64,000 nucleotides of DNA from Apoda limacodes (taxonomy: Eukaryota > Arthropoda > Insecta > Lepidoptera > Limacodidae): positions 10,612,836 through 10,676,835 of the forward strand of contig OX291552.1 in assembly GCA_946406115.1 (NCBI GenBank). The letters are read 5' to 3'. The notes beneath the pieces are model-generated. The model saw only the letters and a list, made by a program, of their open reading frames with translations, did not search any database and had not been told where the DNA came from. The first letter of the stretch is position 1. The number at the start of each line of letters is the position of its first letter. Position numbers and translations under genes: made by a program. Below are positions 1-10,539 of the stretch, piece by piece.

Positions 1-360
1 TAATGAAAGCATGCAACCATGGTTTAAGTAGTTTTCTATCTGTTCAATGTCTGGCTACACCTGAAATATTTTTTTCCTTTTCCACAGTAAATATGTATGG
101 CGGTTTACAAAAGATACCTTTATGTAAAAACTCATAAGAATCAATGCAAACTGCAAAGAATAAGGTATACTGTGACATACTTGTTTTGTTTGTTTTTGTT
201 TAAAAAAAATGGATACCCATGGTCACCAGGTCAGGATATAATGATGAGATCCTGGAGAAATCTAGGGAACTCTTTGGGCAATTTGGGTATTTTTTTAAGT
301 GTACGGAAAAATAAGCCAATAGGTCATCTTAAAGTAAAAAAATAAAAACTTTTTTTACAA

Positions 361-590
361 CAACGATAACTGACTTCAAAAAGATGCTCTAAAAAGGTAA
401 AAATATTTATTTCAATTATTCAAAAATCTGATCTTAATTACTGTTTGAACACAAATGATGTGTGTTATAAACTGTTAAAGAGATAAGACACCAACTTTAA
501 ACTGTAATTTAGATCAGATTTTTTTAAAATAAATTTTTAAAATTATTTTTTACCTTTTTAGTGCATCTTTTTGAATTCGGTTATTGTTTT
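361..590. repeat. Foldback MITE, family A, copy 1
   Basis: The two ends are inverted copies of each other. The left end has GACTTCAAAAAGATGC followed by AAAAAGGTAAAAAT. The right end has TTTTTACCTTTTTAG followed by GCATCTTTTTGAATTCGG. ATCTGATC and GATCAGAT lie inside as a second inverted pair. Related copies lie at 5,621-5,810 and 37,136-37,325, and a fragment lies near 50,255-50,310. No protein is encoded. Confidence 0.75.
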
Positions 591-600
591 TGTTAAAAAG

Positions 601-1243
601 TTTTAATGTAAAACGGGTCGGGTAGGTAATAAGATTTTCGTCAATAGGATAACTATACTTTAAAAACATTTACAACAGATTAATGGTAACTATATTCAGA
701 TATAGGTTCAGATCACATTAACCTTAAAAGTTTTAATTTAAATGTGATGTCAGTGTTTTACCCTAAAAAGCTTAAAAAAGCTTCTATAAAAAAATAACTG
801 GTTGGTTCCTCGTAAACAGGGAAATTGCATTTTAATCCCTAGGGACGCAAAGTTATTTTAATTTAGAATGTGGATATTGTTAGTAAATATTCCAATCACC
901 AAAGTTATCGATCAAGAATATTGTATGAACAAGTAACTAGCTGTACACAAGTTAAAAAAGTTTACTTGGAAAACTTAAGATATTTCATGGTTATGATAAA
1001 ATATATAAAAAATGCATATTAACAATGCTTTCTTATTTAAATACGTCCCATACCAAAAACAAGAGAAGTTATACGATTTTTTGTTTTAATGACGTATTTT
1101 TTAAGCAAAGAACCAATTCTTAAAAATATAATTTTAAAAAAAATCAGCATAAAAGGTATAATTTCAGTTCTTTTGATTAGCTGGCTGCGCGCAGAGCAAC
1201 TATGAAAAAAGTTTGTGAAACAGTATATATATAATATAATATA
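601..1243. other. AT-rich intergenic stretch, no gene seen
   Basis: No coding exon, tRNA or repeat boundary could be recognised. The DNA is AT-rich with short A and T runs. Confidence 0.5.
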
Positions 1244-1558
1244 TCCTACTAATATTATAAATGTGAAAGTTTGTATGTCTGGATGGATGTTTGCTTCAAC
1301 CACTGGACGGATCGGGATAAAACTTGGCATACATATAGGTTAAGTCCTGGAATAGCTACTATAGGCTTATTTTTATTCCTAAAAATTCAAAAGTTCCTGC
1401 GTGAATAACTATAACAGAGTTAAACGAACTATTGCTGCACCTATACCATGTCATAGCAATTCATTAGTATAACTAATTAATTAATTAATTGGAGTTAATT
1501 AAGGAGTTCGACGCCGATAACAGAATTTAGGGCGGGCGGAACCGCTGGCAAACTCTAG
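1244..1558 (+). mobile_element. Non-autonomous Helitron-type element
   Basis: The copy starts with TC just before CTACTAATATTATAAATG and ends in CTAG after a GC-rich stem (GGGCGGAACCGC) and GGCAAACT. Start TC and end CTRR preceded by a small hairpin are Helitron hallmarks, and this 5' end resembles the lepidopteran LEP1-type elements. Other copies in the window are at 26,218 (+), 40,517 (+), 23,652 (-) and 43,428 (-). The class assignment is inferred from the ends, since no Rep/helicase is present. Confidence 0.7.
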
Positions 1559-1710
1559 TAAATAAGAAATGTATTCCGCCTTTGTAATTTTTTTATCAAA
1601 TTGGTATTTATAATGATATTTTTGTAGAAAATACTGCGTACTAAATAAATGTACTATTCGTATTCATAAGTTACACTTACCTCTTTTCTCATAGAAGATG
1701 ATAAAAAGTA

Positions 1711-1735
1711 GCGACCGTGTGATACACTCGGTCGC
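1711..1735. repeat. Small perfect hairpin
   Basis: GCGACCG (1,711-1,717) pairs with CGGTCGC (1,729-1,735) across an 11-base loop. It is followed by a stretch with CTCGCTACGCTTCGG and AATAGCGCCTTCGCTG, motifs that resemble the ones near 49,600 and 56,130. Confidence 0.5.
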
Positions 1736-1841
1736 AAGTCGCAATATTATTTTACCTCGCTACGCTTCGGATTCTACCCAAGAATACTTCGCTCCATTCG
1801 AAATAGCGCCTTCGCTGTTAAAATATTATTTTGATCCCTTG

Positions 1842-2000
1842 TGATATGGGGTTCTTCAAAAAAGAAGTTATTAGATTTCTGAAGGGTCGGCAACGCGCGA
1901 ATGCCCTTGGTGTTGCAAGCGTCCATAGGCTACGGTGACCGCTTACCATCAGGCGGACCGTAGGCTTGTTTGCCACCTTAGTGGTATTAGAAAAAAAAAA
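1842..2000 (-). repeat. SINE-like element, ACCACTAAGGTGGC family
   Basis: Read on the minus strand it gives ACCACTAAGGTGGCAAAC, then CGGTCCGCCTGATGG, then GTCACCGTAGCCTATGGACG and TTGCAAC. A run of A on the plus side marks the tail. Other copies are at 26,843-26,929 (+), 47,936-48,120 (-) and, nested in another repeat, 50,651-50,719 (+). Confidence 0.7.
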
Positions 2001-3424
2001 ATCTACTATTTTTGTCTTAATTACGCTTTAATTTTTCAAATTTTTCGTTATTTTCATCGGATTATTTTACTAAATTGCAACAGAAAGAAAACTGTATTTA
2101 AATAAGGTACACTAAAAGTATTCTGTGATGTAATAAAAAGAAATAAGATTTAAAATCTTTTATAAGTGTTTGTTGAAATCATTACTCATTACGACTGAAA
2201 TGAAATGAAATGAACTTAACATTCGTCCACCATAAAATTTTGAAGACGAATTCCTAGAGAATAAATATATATTTATATAAATAGATTAAAAATTATACGG
2301 GATTCTAATTTGTCATAAAAACAGTCTCTGATAAGAATAAAAGTGAATAAAAACAATTTATCAGATTTTAGATTTTTTTTGTAGTTTAATCATTAAAAAA
2401 TTCCAACACAAGTGGCAGATTAGTTTGTATTAAGCACTGCGAATAGTATTACCATACCTAAGCCTTTAGAACTATGCAGTTTAATTGTATATTCGTAGGT
2501 ATGAAATTCATAGGTAATTTATTAAATAAAATAATAATTTTATTAAAGAAACAACATGTCTGTCTCCCAATAAACGTTGCAAATTGATAATTGCCTTGTT
2601 GTTATCGCCTTAATCTCAGTATGATGATAAAATACCTAAATCTATTAATGAAGTAATTAACTTTTAGCTTTTTACGTAATAAATGTATATTATGATCGTA
2701 AATTGCAAATATTTTAAATGCGGGAACAAAATTATTACATTAATAATTATAATATTATTATGCCTAAGGCTATTGGTAACAATAAACTGAAGGCCAGACA
2801 GTGAAGTTAAAAAAAAAATATTCTTACCTACTAATTTTATTTTAAGATAAAGAATTAAAAACGAAAGTTATAATCCCAACAAAAACATGCTGTAAAAATC
2901 GTGCCAAGTCTAGAACGTCTTTCAGCTGAAACGACGAAACCCTATGTCTGTGTCAAATTTCATTCAATGTAATGTAATAATCTCTAGGTATTGGGCAAGC
3001 ACTAGTTCTATTTTGATGATCATGTGACTCATTCAGTCAGTGTCGAATTTCGCAACTTTCCATTCCTGTTACTTTTTAACGAATTAAGTTGTAAACCTGA
3101 AGTCTTGCGGTTCCTGAGAAAAGTGAACTACTCGAGTCTGAAAAAGCTACTTATCTTAAGGCAGTTTGCCTTGCGCTCGAGACATGCAGGCGCACCGCCG
3201 TGCCCCCAGATCATAATTTCACGACAGTTGAAGGTGACACAATATTTTTTTTAGTGTTTCTTTAGACTGGCAATATATTAAACATCCCAGTTGTGCAAAC
3301 TGTATTAGATGTGTTTGCGGGTGTCCGCTAGGTGCTAAGTGACATATGACACATTTATCATTCAAATTATTAGAAAAAACTGCTGCATAAACTGATGAGT
3401 ACAGTACCCCAAGGTGATATTCAA
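2001..3424. other. AT-rich intergenic stretch, no gene seen
   Basis: No supported coding region. A slightly less AT-rich patch near 3,020-3,240 can be read open for 76 codons, but it shows no family resemblance and no splice context. Confidence 0.5.
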
Positions 3425-3450
3425 GGTCTGATGATGATGACGGAAGCTGT

Positions 3451-3518
3451 CCATAGGAACTACTGAACTCAACAAGATAACCCCATCGTTATCTTGTTGC
3501 GTTCAGTAGTTCCTATGG
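3451..3518. repeat. 31-bp inverted repeat with a 6-base loop
   Basis: The arms 3,451-3,481 and 3,488-3,518 are reverse complements with one mismatch, separated by six bases (CCCATC). The arm begins CCATAGGAACTACTGAAC. The same motif recurs once more at 3,603-3,622 as CCATAGGGACTACTGAAC. The surrounding CTGATGATG...GGAAG...CCATAGG order also occurs in the dispersed family at 14,470-14,740 and 25,147-25,400. Confidence 0.85.
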
Positions 3519-3632
3519 CCATCGGGCTCTTTGAAATGGTCCTAATGAGTACTATACTAACACTAATGTAGTCCGGTCCGGTAATGATGATGACAGAAGG
3601 TGGCCATAGGGACTACTGAACTCGACCACATC

Positions 3633-4570
3633 CTTATATGTTTTAGTGTATCGTTTACTTCAGTTTCTAAGAAATTTACGTCGTAAGCTTTGACTACGAC
3701 AGTAGTGTCATCGGAAAATGCATTTATGTTTGGTTACACTTGGTTAATCGTTGATATATAGGATAAATAAAAACGGACCCAAAATATTACCCTGTGGTAC
3801 TCCATACTTATTCATTTTGAATGATTTTTTTTTTCTTACCAAATAGCCGTGATATTTTAACGCATTGGTACCGCCTTAGTATGTCAAACCAAACCAATGC
3901 TAAGCTTTACGTCTGATGCCTTAGTATAACTCTCACAGTAATTTATCATAACAAACAAAATCAAAAATGAGTTTGCAATTTGAGAGGGTTTAATAAAGTC
4001 TTTATTTTTTATGGTTATCCTATCATTTCTGTGGTGCATTGTTTACTATTTACGTTTGATTAAATGGTATGCCAATCAGCCTTACACGTATTTTTGGATA
4101 GCTGAATGTGGCTCGTATTCTGTAATTTTCGGGCTGAATTTATACATTTTCATAAAAGTTTAATATTTTCTTTTGTTCATAGTATTGTTGAGCGATAAAG
4201 CTATGTAATTAAGGTACAGCCGCCTTTTATTCACACAACACATCTTCAATTCCTTACTTATCCATGTATTTTTTACAGCTTTTCTAGTCATTTTTATAGT
4301 GATTTTGGGAAAACAAAGGTTATGAAAAAATATTAAAGTTCCTTGTCATTATTGCAAAAACTTCGTTGAACGATAAGGCTGACATACAATTTAATTATTT
4401 TTTTATATTTTCATTGCTGTACCTATTCCATTTTTTCTTCAAACCATGTCTTCGATAGCGTCGGTTTCATGGTCGGAAAGACCCAATAAATGTATTTCTG
4501 ATTCAGTATTGGTTATTTTGCTGGCTACAAGATCAATACATGACTTTTCCTTGTTAGATTTGTGACCTGA
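3633..4570 (-). pseudogene. Non-LTR retrotransposon fossil (endonuclease and reverse transcriptase)
   Basis: Reading the minus strand from 4,570 downward gives pieces in the right order for a Jockey/R1-type LINE. First comes the end of an APE-type endonuclease domain (SCIDLVASKI, then LGLSDHET). Next is the linker with WISKELK and NKRRLYLNYI, then a segment like the pre-RT region (IANSF). Last is the reverse transcriptase fingers/palm with YGVPQGNILGPFLFILYIND and, one frameshift later, FSDDTTVV, which corresponds to the F/Y-A-D-D catalytic box. Several stops and frameshifts interrupt it, including a stop straight after YIND, so it cannot make a working protein. The C-terminal part and 3' end are missing, cut near 3,633 by another repeat. 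The clade is not certain. Confidence 0.8.
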
Positions 4571-5039
4571 ATTTTTTATTATAATTAGCCAGTAAACCTA
4601 CTAAATATTTGAATTTTTTTAGATTGTTTTTGTATATCGAAATTCCAGCAACTGAATTATTTTTTTATTTTAATGTAAGATTTTATTCAAAAGCAAATTA
4701 AGAGTTTAAAAAAAATATGTCAACATGTTTATATCGTTATAAGTTCACACCATTTCAATATGGCAACTTTAGTTTTTATTTTTACCACCGGGTCGGAACA
4801 ATTTGTTGCACTATACGTACCTCGTGTATCAATCCTAGTTTATAAGAACGTGACCAAACGTGAGAAAACTTTATTGCAATATACCTATATTACCATAAAC
4901 TTCGAGTTCGTTCGAGTTGATTAAGTTAATTTATTAAAACAAGTTAGAAAGAGACAGGAGACACCACAGTTTTACTTCGTCTATGTTCTTTGCGACCATT
5001 TTTTTTTTATCTAGTTAAGAAATGTGCAGTCCTCTATGT
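4571..5039. other. AT-rich spacer between LINE fossils
   Basis: No coding region supported. ACCACCGGGTCGGAACAATTTG-like sequence near 4,784-4,806 recurs at 36,676-36,700 and weakly at 20,088, which marks another old dispersed repeat. Confidence 0.45.
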
Positions 5040-5545
5040 CTAGGTAGTTCCATTTCGAGAAAGAGGTTATTGCCGAATCCAACTCGTTTGGGCAGCGTTC
5101 GGAAAACTGCGTACTATTTTCTCGTCCCAAATACCCCAGCGCTTGAAGACAAAAGTCTTCAACCAGTGTGTGTTGCCAGTGATGACTTACGGCACTGAGA
5201 CGTGGCCGCTAACTATGGGCCTTATACGAAAGCTCAAGGTCGCTCAGCGGGCGATGGAAAGAGCTCGGAAGTTCCCTATGTGATCGAATCAGGAATGAGG
5301 AAATCAGTAGGAGAACTAAAGTCGCCAACATAGCTCACCGAATCGCAAAGCTGAAGTGGCAATAGGCAGAGCATATAGCTCAAAGAACCGATGCCCGATG
5401 GGGTAAGAAGGCTAGATGGACAGATGACCTCGTAAAGGTAGTGGGGAGCCGTTGGTTACACGCGGCACAGAGTCGCACGCTGTGGAGAAAGTTAGGTGAG
5501 GCCTATGTCGAGCAGTGGACGTCAATGGGCTGATATGATGATGAA
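5040..5545 (+). pseudogene. LINE 3' end, reverse transcriptase C-terminal fossil
   Basis: Reading in frame from 5,092 gives AAFGKLRTIFSS, KTKVFNQCVLPVMTYG and KLKVAQRAMERA, then a stop at 5,281. Reading on in frame gives IRNEEISRRTKV, IAKLKWQ and a second stop where the family has Trp. A gap follows in place of the usual linker, then RWTDDLVKV and GEAYVEQWTSMG. This is the conserved C-terminal part of the endonuclease/reverse-transcriptase ORF of an abundant insect LINE family. The TGATATGATGATGA tail at 5,531-5,544 is the usual simple-repeat 3' end of RTE/CR1-like elements. Upstream, 5,055-5,091 reads FEKEV...RIQL in a neighbouring frame. It is 5'-truncated with at least two stops, a frameshift and an internal deletion. 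Confidence 0.88.
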
Positions 5546-5620
5546 TGTTATAGTGTACGAAAACAAATAGAAAACGTCACTCAAAAGCAAAACATAAAAA
5601 CTTTTTATCAAAAAAAAAAA

Positions 5621-5810
5621 CAACCGGCTTCAAAAAGATGCACTAAAAACGTAAAAATAATTACTTATTCCCAAAAATCTGATCTGAATTATCGTTTGAA
5701 GTTGGTATCATGCAAGTTAAGTGTGTATAATCTGTTAGGTAGGTACATAGACACCAACTTCAAACATTCAGATTACATTTTTGGCAATAAGTAATTATTT
5801 TTACCTTTTT
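5621..5810. repeat. Foldback MITE, family A, copy 2
   Basis: It starts CAACCGGCTTCAAAAAGATG, passes through AAAAATCTGATCTGAAT and GTTTGAAGTTGG, then mirrors itself (CCAACTTCAAAC, GGCAATAAGTAATTATTTTTACC). The right terminus is missing the GCATCTTTTTGAAGCCGG present in copy 3. Confidence 0.8.
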
Positions 5811-5949
5811 ACATTAAAAAGCTATAAATAAAAAATAAAAAACCCGACTGCAGAAACTTTAAGAGCTAAACAGAAATTAAAACATACTAAATATAAAACT
5901 ATAAGCAGACGGGACTCATTTCAATGCAAGTTCTAATTTAAGATTTTTT

Positions 5950-6145
5950 TTATTCTATTTCTCGTGTTACTCACTATACTATTTCTATTTTCACGGCTCC
6001 AAAGGACCGAGGGTCTGAGTATTTCCGATAATTTCAACTTAATACCTCGACGCGTTCCTGAGAAAAAGGGTCTTGACAGATAGACGGACAACCAAGTGAT
6101 CCTATAAGAGTTGTGTTTTTCCATTTCAGATTCGGAACCCTAAAA
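5950..6145 (+). repeat. 3' half of a GGAACCCTAAAA-ended repeat
   Basis: GCTCCAAAGGAC, GAGTATTT, CGCGTTCCTGAGAAAAA, GTCTTGACAGA and CGGAACCCTAAAAAC match, in order, the element at 52,786-53,193. The front half is absent. Confidence 0.7.
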
Positions 6146-6734
6146 ACTATTTAACACATTTTCACAAACTCAAAATAATCCAACAATATAATGACCCAAA
6201 AAATAATCAAAGGATGTTTAAACACGCTATCAAAATCTACTTCATTACGTCATTCACAAATAAACTTATTTACATTGAAAATTGTAGTTTTCAAGTTATG
6301 AGTCGTGATTATACTATTATGTACTTTAGAATATCCTTTATTGATAATGACATGCGCATTTTATGACGGAGTTGCGTTATCAGATGTGCATTGTTATAAT
6401 GGTATATGTTGTTTGCGTGTGTGTTGTGATATGATATTCATGCAAAGCTTTTGGAGATCATTGACTTTTGTTGTTTTGTATTAAATTGTATTCTACCAAT
6501 AACCTAACAAACTGTCAATTGGAGGCAAAATATATGATTTTAATAGTCTGTGTTATAGGTACTTATTCACTAATGTCCGTGAAGTAACGCAGTAAGGCCT
6601 CCCACTGAAAATCAGTATTGTACCTACATGGGTATAGCCAGCTTTTGGATTAGAAACAGACCTGATAGAAAATGTCATTTTAATATAGTAAACATGTTCA
6701 TTTTGAGCCAATTCCTTCAGGTTACGAGCACCTA

Positions 6735-6751
6735 GGGGGGGGGGGGGGGGG
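6735..6751 (+). repeat. G17 homopolymer
   Basis: There are 17 consecutive G. Shorter G runs sit inside two copies of another repeat at 38,607-38,618 (12 G) and 52,594-52,603 (10 G). Run length may be affected by sequencing or assembly error. Confidence 0.85.
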
Positions 6752-6904
6752 CAGCCTGTACCTCGCTACGCCCATGTGGGTACAAATAATGCTGAGGGGA
6801 GGCCCTTATAGCTTACGCACTTTTTATTTTTATTTTTGTCATTTATTTAGTATGCTGTGTGTTTGCTAAATAAAAAAAAAACTTTCTTCTTTCTCTACTT
6901 TCTT

Positions 6905-7240
6905 TACTCTATAAGTCGCAAATCCGGTCCCACATTGAGTACTGCTGCCATCTCTGGCACCTGGATCCAATTTCGACCTTTTGAATCGGTATTGAATGAA
7001 AGCCTGCTTCCCTATGTGTGTTTTACATTTTGTACAATTGGTTATGTCCGAAGGGATCGTTTGAAACGGTACCCGCGTTATAATAAATCATTAGCAGACG
7101 ACTTCCGAGGGTTACTTTTACCAACAGACCACCATCGGCAGGGAGTTCATCCTTACACATTAAGACCTTAATGGTTACGAACAGCCGCGTTTCAAAGGTG
7201 ATTCCTCCCGGTAAGCGTTAAATGAATCGCACAGCAAAAA
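6905..7240 (+). pseudogene. LINE reverse transcriptase C-terminal fragment
   Basis: One frame reads QIRSHIEYCCHLW, matching the R-x-H-x-E-Y-C-x-H-L-W box near the C-terminus of insect LINE reverse transcriptases. After a degraded middle, another frame reads DHHRQGVHPYTLRP, a stop, then WLRTAAFQR, a stop and FLPVSV, which resembles the HPY...R-T-x-x-F-x-x-S-F-L-P tail of the same proteins. Stops and frame changes show it is dead. A different reading frame stays open for 104 codons here but has no family resemblance. Confidence 0.7.
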
Positions 7241-7980
7241 CATTATATTGAAAAAATGTGCGTGACAGCTTCGATTCGCGACTGAGTTTATTATTTTAGC
7301 AGACCCTGACTATCATCGAAGACCAGAGTGCTTGTCATGACCAATCAAACGAGCCCAAACTCTATAGGCTTATGGCTTTATCATCCACTGGATGTCACCT
7401 TAGACCAGTAGTCACTACAAAATAAATTCGCTTATAGCCCGCCAGAATAAGATAATGGCGGATTACCTAGTAAATAATAAAAATTAAAAAAATAATAATA
7501 TATACATATACATATATACCCATACAAGAAACCCATTTTCGTTCTGTTTGCTCTATCGTAAAACAAATACGTAACATCAAATAATAAAAACCAGTCAAGT
7601 GTGAACTTTGGCTCAAGACATTATGTATCAAAAATATTCTAGATTCTTAGGACAAACAGTTACACATTCATCGATTAAAAATGATGTTTAAAGTTAAGCG
7701 ACGTCGAGCTTGTTCAGTAATTGAATGGCACACTTTTTGTTTTTGTTTGTGTGCGTAAATTATGTAAATATTGGTACATAGTAAAGTACAAAATGGTGCA
7801 ATACTTGGAAAACTTTTGTTTTAAACATTTTTAAGACAATAATGTTTTTTTTTATTTCAGAAATTTTACAATTTATTATGAAAAATTGTTTTAAATACTT
7901 TTGCCAGAGAGTTCTGAGTTCTTACTCCGCTGTTATAAAGGCTTTCGTGCTGAAACTAATACTAATTTTAAATATATGGT
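7241..7980. other. Intergenic stretch, no gene seen
   Basis: No supported coding region or recognised repeat. Short AT-rich tracts occur near 7,490-7,520. Confidence 0.45.
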
Positions 7981-7984
7981 GTAT

Positions 7985-8115
7985 CTCATTTAACCAGAAG
8001 GGGGTAACCGGTGGCTGGATACACACCCACATCAATGTGGTGGACAGCTTCTTTTCACCAACCACTTAAGTGCTGTATGACAGGGGTGAGCCCATCGCTG
8101 TAAGACTGCTTGTGA
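7985..8115. repeat. Dispersed repeat, GGTAACCGGTGGCTGGA family
   Basis: GGGGTAACCGGTGGCTGGAT, ATGTGGTGGACA, TTTCACCAACCAC and GTGAGCCCATCGC occur here and, with small changes, at 48,385-48,495. A diverged version is at 25,676-25,790. It is noncoding. Confidence 0.65.
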
Positions 8116-8429
8116 TGGTATTATGTACTTACTAATCCGTTACTGCCATTAAAATTTTCTTAGTCTCTAATAAAAAAAATCGTAACTGTCATTTTTCAAT
8201 CAATCATTCTCCGAAACTATGCATTTTGGCACAAAATTGAAAAGTAAATAATATAACTTAAAGTTCCCAAAAGTCAATCGTGCGATATCTGTAACTAATA
8301 ATTATGTCGAATACAATAAGATTGTTGTTTCTAATATTTAAAAATAGATAAGATTATAGATTAGAGGTTGTTATGGACAGCAAAGTTGTCGTAAGTTTTG
8401 AAGGATTGTTACCACAAAAAATCTATAAA

Positions 8430-8793
8430 TATAAAATCGATTGACGTTGTTAGTCTCACCAAAACCCGAGAACGGCTGGACTGATTGGGATAATTCTTTT
8501 TTGTTGTGTTCGTTGTTGTTAAACAAGGTTTATATGTAAGAAAAAAAGTATCTCGTGTACTAAGGGTAAACCGATTGGATTGAAATTTTGGTAAGTTGTG
8601 TTGCACACGCCGGAAAAGGATCTGGGAAAGAAAAAACTGGTCAAGTGTGAGTCGGACTCGCGTACGAAGGGTTTGGGATTGGACTGAAATTCTCGTAAAT
8701 TGTTGTACAGACGCAAGGAAAGGTTTCTGAATCAGTACAACCCTTCCACAATATTTTATAAAAAGGAGGAACAACGTTCGCTGGGTCAGCTAG
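8430..8793 (+). mobile_element. Helitron-type element ending GGGTCAGCTAG
   Basis: The element contains GTACTAAGGGTAAACCG, the shared box GTGAGTCGGACTCGCG (8,648-8,663) and the terminus AACGTTCGCTGGGTCAGCTAG. The same order is present in the pair at 15,606-16,322. The CTAG end after a small stem suggests a non-autonomous Helitron, though this is inferred from the ends only. Confidence 0.65.
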
Positions 8794-9012
8794 CTAAGTG
8801 ATAAAGCTAAAGCAACTAGCTTTTGCTCACAGTCACAGAATACTCCTAAATGGTAGGGTATAAGCGTCAGCTGACTAGAACACTACTACCAAACTCCCAA
8901 CCACGTTCGTGAATCTTAAACAATATATTAAAATTACTTGATTTTCATGGTGTCAAAGCGGCACAATCCACATAAATTTTAAATACTATTATAATATATA
9001 ATACTATATTAC

Positions 9013-9340
9013 CTAGTGTTGCCACAAATCCCGTATTCCACAGGATATCCTGTATTTTTAACAAAATTGTAATAAAAAGTCCATCTAACTTCACAAACAC
9101 TGTTCCATATTTTTATCCAGCTGTTAAAACCCACATGGTATCTATTCATTAATTATTCTATTTAAATTGCGACTTAAAAAGTGACCCAACTATTTTTCGA
9201 CACCTGACGTTTCGATTGTTGAGGGAAACACAACAATGATTTATCGAAACAAGAAGTTCTTTCACATCGTGTAAGGAGCTTAATAAAATCCCATATTTGC
9301 TTTATTTTTACCAGACAAAATAAATATGTGGCAACCCTAG
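9013..9340. mobile_element. MITE with CTAGKGTTGCCACA terminal repeats
   Basis: The left end CTAGTGTTGCCACA and right end TGTGGCAACCCTAG are a 14-base terminal inverted repeat with one mismatch, 328 bp apart. Near the ends, ATCCCGTATT and AATCCCATATT are present in direct orientation. No transposase is encoded. A target-site duplication is not clear, so the superfamily is left open. Confidence 0.65.
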
Positions 9341-10150
9341 CATTAAGACAAACAAATTACAGAGAAGTTACGCATAATAAGCATATCTTACTTACGCATA
9401 TGTATCATTAATCTTAAAAAGCCAAATACTTGCTTATTAGAATACAAGTCTGTGATAGATGACAGTGAAGACCTTGTTAATTTTGGTTGTCTTTACGAAT
9501 AATGGACAGGCTTCTGGCTGTATTGTCAGTAAGTAATGCTGTCAATCTTGTTAAGCCAAGTGCGTGTCCTACACGTATTATGTACAATTACAATAATTGG
9601 GATCTAGATTTTGCTAGCGGCTTTTTTTCAGCAAACCCGCATCTATGTCCTTCCCGTATTCTTTTTTTGAATGTAAATCGAACTTTTTATAGCGTTTTTG
9701 AATAAAAGTCATTTAAACTATTAATTTGAAACTAATTTCGAGTATGTAATAAAACTTTTTATTGCAGATAGTAATAAAAAAGTTAGTTTAAAAATCTATC
9801 CAACGCTGCACCAAACGATGGGGTGCGCGAATTAGTACATTAGTGCTGCGGCCTTTTTATTTTATTGCGGCCATAATGCAGCATAACCAAGCGATCGCGA
9901 GTATCACAGAGTTCGGTTATGCTCAGTTGTGGCCAAGGCTTGTATAGTGCTTCTCAAACATGCGTGTAAATTAAAACAATAACAATAACGTACGGTCAGT
10001 TGGAGAACTGCATATAGAGTTTCAAAACAAAATAGAATGGCAGCGAGGCGTAGTCACACACACACTTAAAGAAATAAAGTAATATGTCTTGTAGAACCTG
10101 AGTAATATTAGTTTCATTTAATATTGTATATAATAATTTCACTAAGAAAA
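9341..10150. other. Intergenic stretch, no gene seen
   Basis: A more GC-rich patch at 9,800-9,950 contains GCGCGAATTAG, GCGATCGCGAG and TATGCTCAGTTGTGG, but no open frame, splice signal or known family was recognised. Confidence 0.4.
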
Positions 10151-10154
10151 TTAT

Positions 10155-10240
10155 CGTATCCGTAGCCTAGTGGATAGACGTATCAGATCTTAATACGTGT
10201 ACTCAGTGGATATGGATTCGAATCTCACCTTATGCCTTTC
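10155..10240 (+). repeat. tRNA-like module (pol III A and B boxes), likely SINE or tRNA relic
   Basis: GTAGCCTAGTGGATAGACG looks like the D-arm/A box and GGATTCGAATCTC like the T-arm/B box, about 50 bases apart as in a tRNA. The acceptor and anticodon stems do not pair well, so this is not a functional tRNA. A similar module in opposite orientation lies at 12,484-12,556, on the other side of the Tc1-like transposase. Confidence 0.6.
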
Positions 10241-10539
10241 TTTTTGTTTTTGTTACATTTTACGAATTATGAATATTTTGTTTAGTTAATCAGCTTAGAC
10301 TAATTTTCTAATAGCTATTAAGTTCTACGTAGGTAGACATTTAATGTTTCTCGTTCGTTGTCGATTTGTTTCTGGGGGTATGTGCTGACAAGTTTGTTTG
10401 GTGTTTTCATTTCGCTTTTAAGTTAGATGCGGTAATTACTTAGGTCGTAGCCATTTTGTCGTTGTGGATGTGTTACTGAAGGTGGTTGTGTTGATAAGGT
10501 TGTTTTGTGTTTTTATTAAATTTCTTTGCTAAAAATAAT

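Noticed and set aside
8409..8774. 121-codon minus-strand frame
   Set aside because: It is the antisense of a Helitron-type repeat; the same sequence in other copies carries stops.
10155..10240. A functional tRNA gene
   Set aside because: A and B boxes are present, but acceptor, anticodon and T stems do not pair adequately.
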